Positions 4,527 through 8,008 of a stretch of 8,008 nucleotides of DNA are shown in pieces. Position 1 is the first letter of the stretch. Every line of letters starts with the position of its first letter. The stretch covers positions 1 through 8,008 of the forward strand of contig JALRGZ010000039.1 of NCBI GenBank assembly GCA_023253295.1, read 5' to 3'. A program made the translations under genes and the position numbers. The stretch is from Flavobacterium sp. (GTDB lineage Bacteria > Bacteroidota > Bacteroidia > Flavobacteriales > Flavobacteriaceae). Below the pieces are notes generated by a model that did not search any database, was not told the origin of the DNA, and saw only the letters and a list, made by a program, of their open reading frames with translations.

Positions 4527-7049
4527 TCATTTTCTAACTAATTGATAGCTTGTGCCTTTAATTGTTGGAAAAATGATTTGGTAACCTTTATCCGTTTTTT
4601 GAGAAGTGATGTAGGTGTTTTCTAATTTCAAAGGAACATTAGAAACCAGTATACATTCGGCACCGTTTAATGATTTCACAGCAACGGTTTGTAATTCTTG
4701 TTTGTTCCAGTTCATGCTAATTTCAAAGCCACCTCTTGTCACAAGTCCTTTAACTTGACCTTCTTTCCAAGCTTTAGGTAAGGCTGGTAACAATTGGATA
4801 TAACCATTGTAACTTTGTAATAACATTTCGGCCATACCAGCTGTTCCAGCAAAATTTCCGTCAATTTGGAAAGGGGGATGTGCATCAAAAAAGTTAGGAT
4901 AGGTTCCTCCAATTCCTGAATTACGAGCTAATGGATCTACATAGTTTAATAATTGTCTTATCAAATTATAGGCGTGATCTCCGTCTTGTAAACGAGCCCA
5001 CCAGTTAATTTTCCATCCTTTACTCCAACCCGTACCTTCGTCGCCACGAATTTCTAAGGTTTTTTTGGAAGCATCTAAAAATTTAGTATTCGATGGTGTA
5101 ATTTCTCTTCCTGGATACAATCCGAATAAGTGTGATACATGTCGGTGGTGAATATCGGTTTCTTCAAAATCTTTATACCATTCCATCAAAGCACCATTTT
5201 TACCAATTTGTAATGGGTATAATTTGCTTTGTTTGGCAATTAAAATAGCTCTGAATTCTTTATCTATATCTAAAATTTGAGAGGCTTCAATCAGGTTACG
5301 AAATAAGTCTCTAATAATAGACATGTCCATAGTTGTGGCAATAGAAACCGCTTGTTCATTACCATTTTTGTCTTTAAATTTATTTTCAGGTGTAGTTGAT
5401 GGAGCCGTTACTAAATAACCATTTGCATCTTCAACTAGCCAGTCTAGTGTAAAAATTGCGGCTTCTTTCATAACCGGATACGCTTTTTCGGCTAGGAATT
5501 TTTTATCCCCTGTAAATTGATAGTGCTCAAATAAATGTTGTGATAACCAGTTTCCACCCATCCACCAGTTTGCCCAAACTGGATCGCCATCGCCACGGTC
5601 ACCAACAGGATTACTTAATCCCCAAATATCAGAGTTGTGGTGAACAACCCAACCTTTAGCGCCGTAAAATTCACGAGCCGTAACCGCTCCTGTTTTGGCT
5701 GCATCTTGAATCCAATCTAAAAAAGGTTGGTGCATTTCAGAAAGATTTGTTACCTCTGCTGGCCAGTAATTCATCTCAGCATTGATGTTTGTTGTATAGT
5801 TAGAACTCCAAGGTGCACGAAGTTCTTTATTCCAAATTCCCTGTAAATTAGCAGGTGGTCCTCCAGGGCGTGAAGAAGAAATTAATAGATACCTTCCAAA
5901 TTGGAAATATAAAGTTTCTAATCCCGGATCATAGGCTCCATTTGAATACTCTTTCAAGCGTTCATTCGATGGAATTGTTTTTTGTTTGTTAGCTTTTAAA
6001 GTATCTTTTACTGTAAATGTTACTCTGTTAAAATACTTTTTAAAATCGGTTATGTGCTTTTTAAACAAATCACTATAGTTCTGTTTAGCCGCTTTTTGGA
6101 TTAGATCAGTAGCAATTTTATTTTCATCTTTCCCATCTTTATCGGGACATTTATCAAATCCGTTGAAACTAGTCGCTGCAGCTACATAAAGCGTTACTTC
6201 AGTTGCATTTTGAATGTTGATTTCTGAATTAGCAACAGTAACTTTACCATCTTTAGCTGAAGCTTTTATACGGTATTGAAAACGCATACCATCGCATCCT
6301 GTTGGATCTTCGTAAACAATTGGATTTCTTCCTCCTCCTGGATTATAGTAAGAAGGGTCAGCGTTAGCAGGAGCTTTTCCGTTAATAACGAGTTCATTGT
6401 TGCCTATTGTTTTAGGAGTGAATCGCAACTGACTTGAGCTCGAAACAGTAAAATTTAATGCTCCTTTTTTAGTTGCCGAAATACGAATTAATAAGATATT
6501 ATCTGGAGCAGAAGTAAAAATTTCTCTTTTATAAGTAACTCCATTTATGGTAAAAGTTGTTGTTGCAACAGCATTTGCAATGTCTAAATCGCGATAGTAG
6601 GAAGTAGGTTTAGCATTGTTGAAATTTTGCTTAATATGAATGTCTCCTAAAGGCAAATAGGATTGCGAATAGAATCCTTGCATTTTTTTAGTAAGCAGGT
6701 TTGCCTTAGTATAATCTTCTTCTTTTAAGAGAGCTTCTCTAATTTTAGGTAAATAGGTTTTGGATTCCGGATTTACGTTGGTTTTTACAGGACCTCCGCT
6801 CCAAAGGGTACTTTCATTAATTTGTAATAATTCGTCTTCAATACCACCAAAAATCATGGCACCGATTTTACCGTTTCCAACGGGTAAAGCTTCAATCCAT
6901 TTTTCAGAAGGCTTGTTGTACCATAGTTTTAAATCTTGCTGATTTGATTGGGGATTTTGCGCTGTAGCATCCGGGCTAAACAAAGTGTTTAAACCTATAA
7001 ACGCAACAATTTTGAGGTGGTTTAAGTGTGTTTGTTTGAAAAAGGACAT
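4527..7049 (-). CDS. Secreted GH95 glycosidase (alpha-L-fucosidase or alpha-L-galactosidase)
   Basis: The 840-residue product has the full GH95 layout: N-terminal beta-sandwich (about 38-295, with the family opening LWYNKPSEKWIEALPVGNG and LLQINESTLWSGGP), helical linker, (alpha/alpha)6 barrel (about 370-745) and C-terminal beta domain. A signal peptide is likely (basic start, IVAFIGLNTLF core, cleavage after ATA at 30), so it acts in the periplasm or outside. GH95 enzymes invert the anomeric configuration and remove terminal alpha-1,2-linked L-fucose or L-galactose. The residues corresponding to the mapped active site of Bifidobacterium AfcA are all present: Asn421 and Asn423 in TTNINAEMNYW, the acid Glu555 in PSTTPENKF and Asp730 in QIDGNFAGT. 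The residue two before the first Asn is Thr419, where I recall His in AfcA and Thr in a Bacteroides alpha-L-galactosidase, so substrate is uncertain. There are no SusC/SusD genes beside it. No TAnnTTTG element is visible upstream. Confidence 0.93.
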   Translation of the reverse strand: MSFFKQTHLNHLKIVAFIGLNTLFSPDATAQNPQSNQQDLKLWYNKPSEKWIEALPVGNGKIGAMIFGGIEDELLQINESTLWSGGPVKTNVNPESKTYLPKIREALLKEEDYTKANLLTKKMQGFYSQSYLPLGDIHIKQNFNNAKPTSYYRDLDIANAVATTTFTINGVTYKREIFTSAPDNILLIRISATKKGALNFTVSSSSQLRFTPKTIGNNELVINGKAPANADPSYYNPGGGRNPIVYEDPTGCDGMRFQYRIKASAKDGKVTVANSEINIQNATEVTLYVAAATSFNGFDKCPDKDGKDENKIATDLIQKAAKQNYSDLFKKHITDFKKYFNRVTFTVKDTLKANKQKTIPSNERLKEYSNGAYDPGLETLYFQFGRYLLISSSRPGGPPANLQGIWNKELRAPWSSNYTTNINAEMNYWPAEVTNLSEMHQPFLDWIQDAAKTGAVTAREFYGAKGWVVHHNSDIWGLSNPVGDRGDGDPVWANWWMGGNWLSQHLFEHYQFTGDKKFLAEKAYPVMKEAAIFTLDWLVEDANGYLVTAPSTTPENKFKDKNGNEQAVSIATTMDMSIIRDLFRNLIEASQILDIDKEFRAILIAKQSKLYPLQIGKNGALMEWYKDFEETDIHHRHVSHLFGLYPGREITPSNTKFLDASKKTLEIRGDEGTGWSKGWKINWWARLQDGDHAYNLIRQLLNYVDPLARNSGIGGTYPNFFDAHPPFQIDGNFAGTAGMAEMLLQSYNGYIQLLPALPKAWKEGQVKGLVTRGGFEISMNWNKQELQTVAVKSLNGAECILVSNVPLKLENTYITSQKTDKGYQIIFPTIKGTSYQLVRK

Positions 7050-7270
7050 AAAAAATGATCGTTTTAAAAATGGATTTCGAAGATATGGTTTTTATTATAA
7101 ATTAGAGAAGGCTTTTGATGTAAAGTGTAAAATATTGTACTATTTGAATTTAGAGATTTAGTTTAAACCTAATTTAAATTAAAAAGTAGAAAAATTTTTC
7201 TGTCCATTAATTATTGAAAAATGATAGATTTGAATTTGTATATTTGCACTACCCAACATAACTCTTTACT
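7050..7270. other. Divergent AT-rich intergenic region between GH95 and pyrR
   Basis: The region holds the pyrR promoter and several perfect AT-rich palindromes: GTTTAAAC (7161-7168), AATTTAAATT (7171-7180) and AGAAAAATTTTTCT (7188-7201). They could be binding sites for a regulator of either gene, but such palindromes arise easily in DNA this AT-rich. I find no open frame, RNA gene or PyrR-type attenuator here, and no -7 match for the GH95 direction. Confidence 0.4.
7214..7246 (+). promoter_or_regulatory. Candidate Bacteroidota promoter of pyrR-pyrB
   Basis: A -33 type TTG (7214-7216) is followed after 22 bases by TATATTTG (7239-7246), a full TAnnTTTG match. The spacing is within the usual range for this phylum. 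The ATG of pyrR lies 24 bases downstream of the -7 element, leaving a leader of under 25 bases. Confidence 0.65.
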
Positions 7271-7810
7271 ATGACTCAAAAAGTTTTGCTCAATTCCAAA
7301 GAAGTCAATATTATTCTTCATCGTTTGGCTTGTCAGCTAATTGAAAAACATCTCGATTTTAAGGATACTATTTTAATAGGAATCCAACCCAGAGGGACTT
7401 TTTTGGCAGAACGTCTTAAAGAGGTTTTAGAAAAAGAATATGAAACTCCGGAGATTCAATTAGGTTATCTGGATATTACTTTTTTTAGAGATGATTTTAG
7501 AAGAACCGAAAAGCCTTTGGAAGCTAATAAAACCAATATCAACTTTATTGTCGAAAACAAGAAGGTTATTTTTATTGATGATGTATTGTACACAGGAAGA
7601 AGTATTCGTGCAGCTTTGACAGCAGTACAGTCTTTTGGTCGTCCTTCAGAAATTGAATTATTGGTTTTAATTGACAGACGATTCAGTCGTAATTTGCCTA
7701 TTCAACCCGATTACAGAGGACGACAGGTAGACGCAATCAATAATGAAAAAGTAAAAGTAAGTTGGAAAGAAAATGATGGAGAGGATGCAGTATATTTAGT
7801 TACTAATTAA
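7271..7810 (+). CDS. pyrR: PyrR: pyrimidine operon regulator / uracil phosphoribosyltransferase
   Basis: The 179-residue protein has the length and motifs of PyrR, a type I phosphoribosyltransferase. In order: GIQPRG (37-42), LDITFFRDD (67-75, matching the DIT-RDD flexible-loop start of Bacillus PyrR), the PRPP-binding motif VIFIDDVLYTGRS (99-111), and the C-terminal LIDRRFSRNLPI / DYRGRQVD segment (133-154) that is typical of PyrR rather than of Upp-type enzymes. It can be expected to convert uracil and PRPP to UMP; in Gram-positive bacteria it also binds a leader RNA and controls attenuation. The first ATG is used, after a short leader. pyrB follows 55 bases downstream in the same direction, so this is the head of a pyrimidine operon. 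Neither the pyrR leader nor the pyrR-pyrB gap shows an anti-antiterminator hairpin, so RNA-based control is not supported here and the enzymatic role is the safer call. Confidence 0.93.
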   Translation: MTQKVLLNSKEVNIILHRLACQLIEKHLDFKDTILIGIQPRGTFLAERLKEVLEKEYETPEIQLGYLDITFFRDDFRRTEKPLEANKTNINFIVENKKVIFIDDVLYTGRSIRAALTAVQSFGRPSEIELLVLIDRRFSRNLPIQPDYRGRQVDAINNEKVKVSWKENDGEDAVYLVTN

Positions 7811-7865
7811 TAATACATCTATCTTAGGAATTCCATCAATAAATAAAATATAATCGTAAATAAAA

Positions 7866-8008
7866 ATGAAAGAATTAAGCGTAAATCATTTATTAGGTAT
7901 CAAATACATTAACAAAAATGATATTGACCTTATTTTTGAAACAGCGGATCATTTTAAAGAAGTCATTAATCGTCCTATTAAAAAAGTGCCTTCGTTACGA
8001 GATATTAC
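7866..8008 (+). CDS. pyrB: Aspartate carbamoyltransferase catalytic chain, N-terminal part (runs off right edge)
   Basis: From the ATG at 7866 the frame stays open to the window end, giving 47 codons. It reads MKELSVNHLLGIKYINKNDI, followed by a helix LIFETADHFKEVINRPI and KKVPSLRDIT. This is the usual opening of PyrB in Bacteroidota: the HLLGIKYI segment, the helix after the D-I-x-L-I-F-E-T-A turn, and the K-x-V-P-S-L-R strand that leads to the carbamoyl-phosphate loop. The catalytic STRTRTS-type loop lies beyond the edge. The enzyme joins carbamoyl phosphate and aspartate in the first committed step of UMP synthesis. Its position 55 bases behind pyrR, with no terminator between them, points to cotranscription. 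Confidence 0.85.
   Translation, partial: MKELSVNHLLGIKYINKNDIDLIFETADHFKEVINRPIKKVPSLRDI

Noticed and set aside
6760..6942. Open frame of 60 codons antisense to the GH95 gene
   Set aside because: It overlaps the conserved N-terminal GH95 domain in the opposite direction and shows no independent coding signs.
4527..7049. Polysaccharide utilisation locus around the GH95 gene
   Set aside because: No SusC/SusD-like, regulator or transporter genes flank it; the neighbours are an ABC-F gene and pyrR, so it stands alone within this window.

Overview
The window looks like chromosome of a low-GC member of the Bacteroidota, most probably Flavobacterium or a close relative. The evidence is AT-rich, Lys/Asn-rich coding sequence, the Bacteroidota-type -7 promoter hexamer family TAnnTTTG in front of several genes, little sign of Shine-Dalgarno sites, and a gene set (GH20 and GH95 glycosidases, a YbiT-like ABC-F protein, pyrR-pyrB) that fits that group. 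The genus call is an inference from style, not from a marker gene.

Layout, left to right. (1) Positions 1-521 hold the 3' end of a plus-strand gene, probably a GH20 beta-N-acetylhexosaminidase, closed by a strong hairpin terminator. (2) Positions 580-811 are non-coding and contain a long perfect inverted repeat (29 bp arms) of a repeat unit, plus a short third partial copy. (3) Positions 812-2644 are a minus-strand pair: a DUF6438-type protein gene followed, 7 bases later, by a cysteine-rich lipoprotein gene. The first gene is split near its 5' end by a 14-bp tandem duplication that shifts the frame; taking out one unit restores a single 404-residue frame with an N-terminal membrane anchor. 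(4) Positions 2836-4455 encode an ABC-F ATPase, ending at a 16-bp-stem terminator shared with the convergent next gene. (5) Positions 4527-7049 (minus) encode a secreted GH95 enzyme of the alpha-L-fucosidase/alpha-L-galactosidase family. (6) After a divergent intergenic region, 7271-7810 encodes PyrR, followed by the start of pyrB (aspartate carbamoyltransferase), which runs off the right edge.

The parts are mostly independent: two glycan-cleaving enzymes, a translation-factor-like ATPase, a pyrimidine operon, and one accessory two-gene locus of unknown role. I saw no phage, transposase, CRISPR or obvious defence system. The points most worth a second look are the reversible-looking 14-bp frameshift, the matched decay of one composite ATP site in the ABC-F protein, the inverted repeat, and a substrate-determining Thr in the GH95 enzyme.
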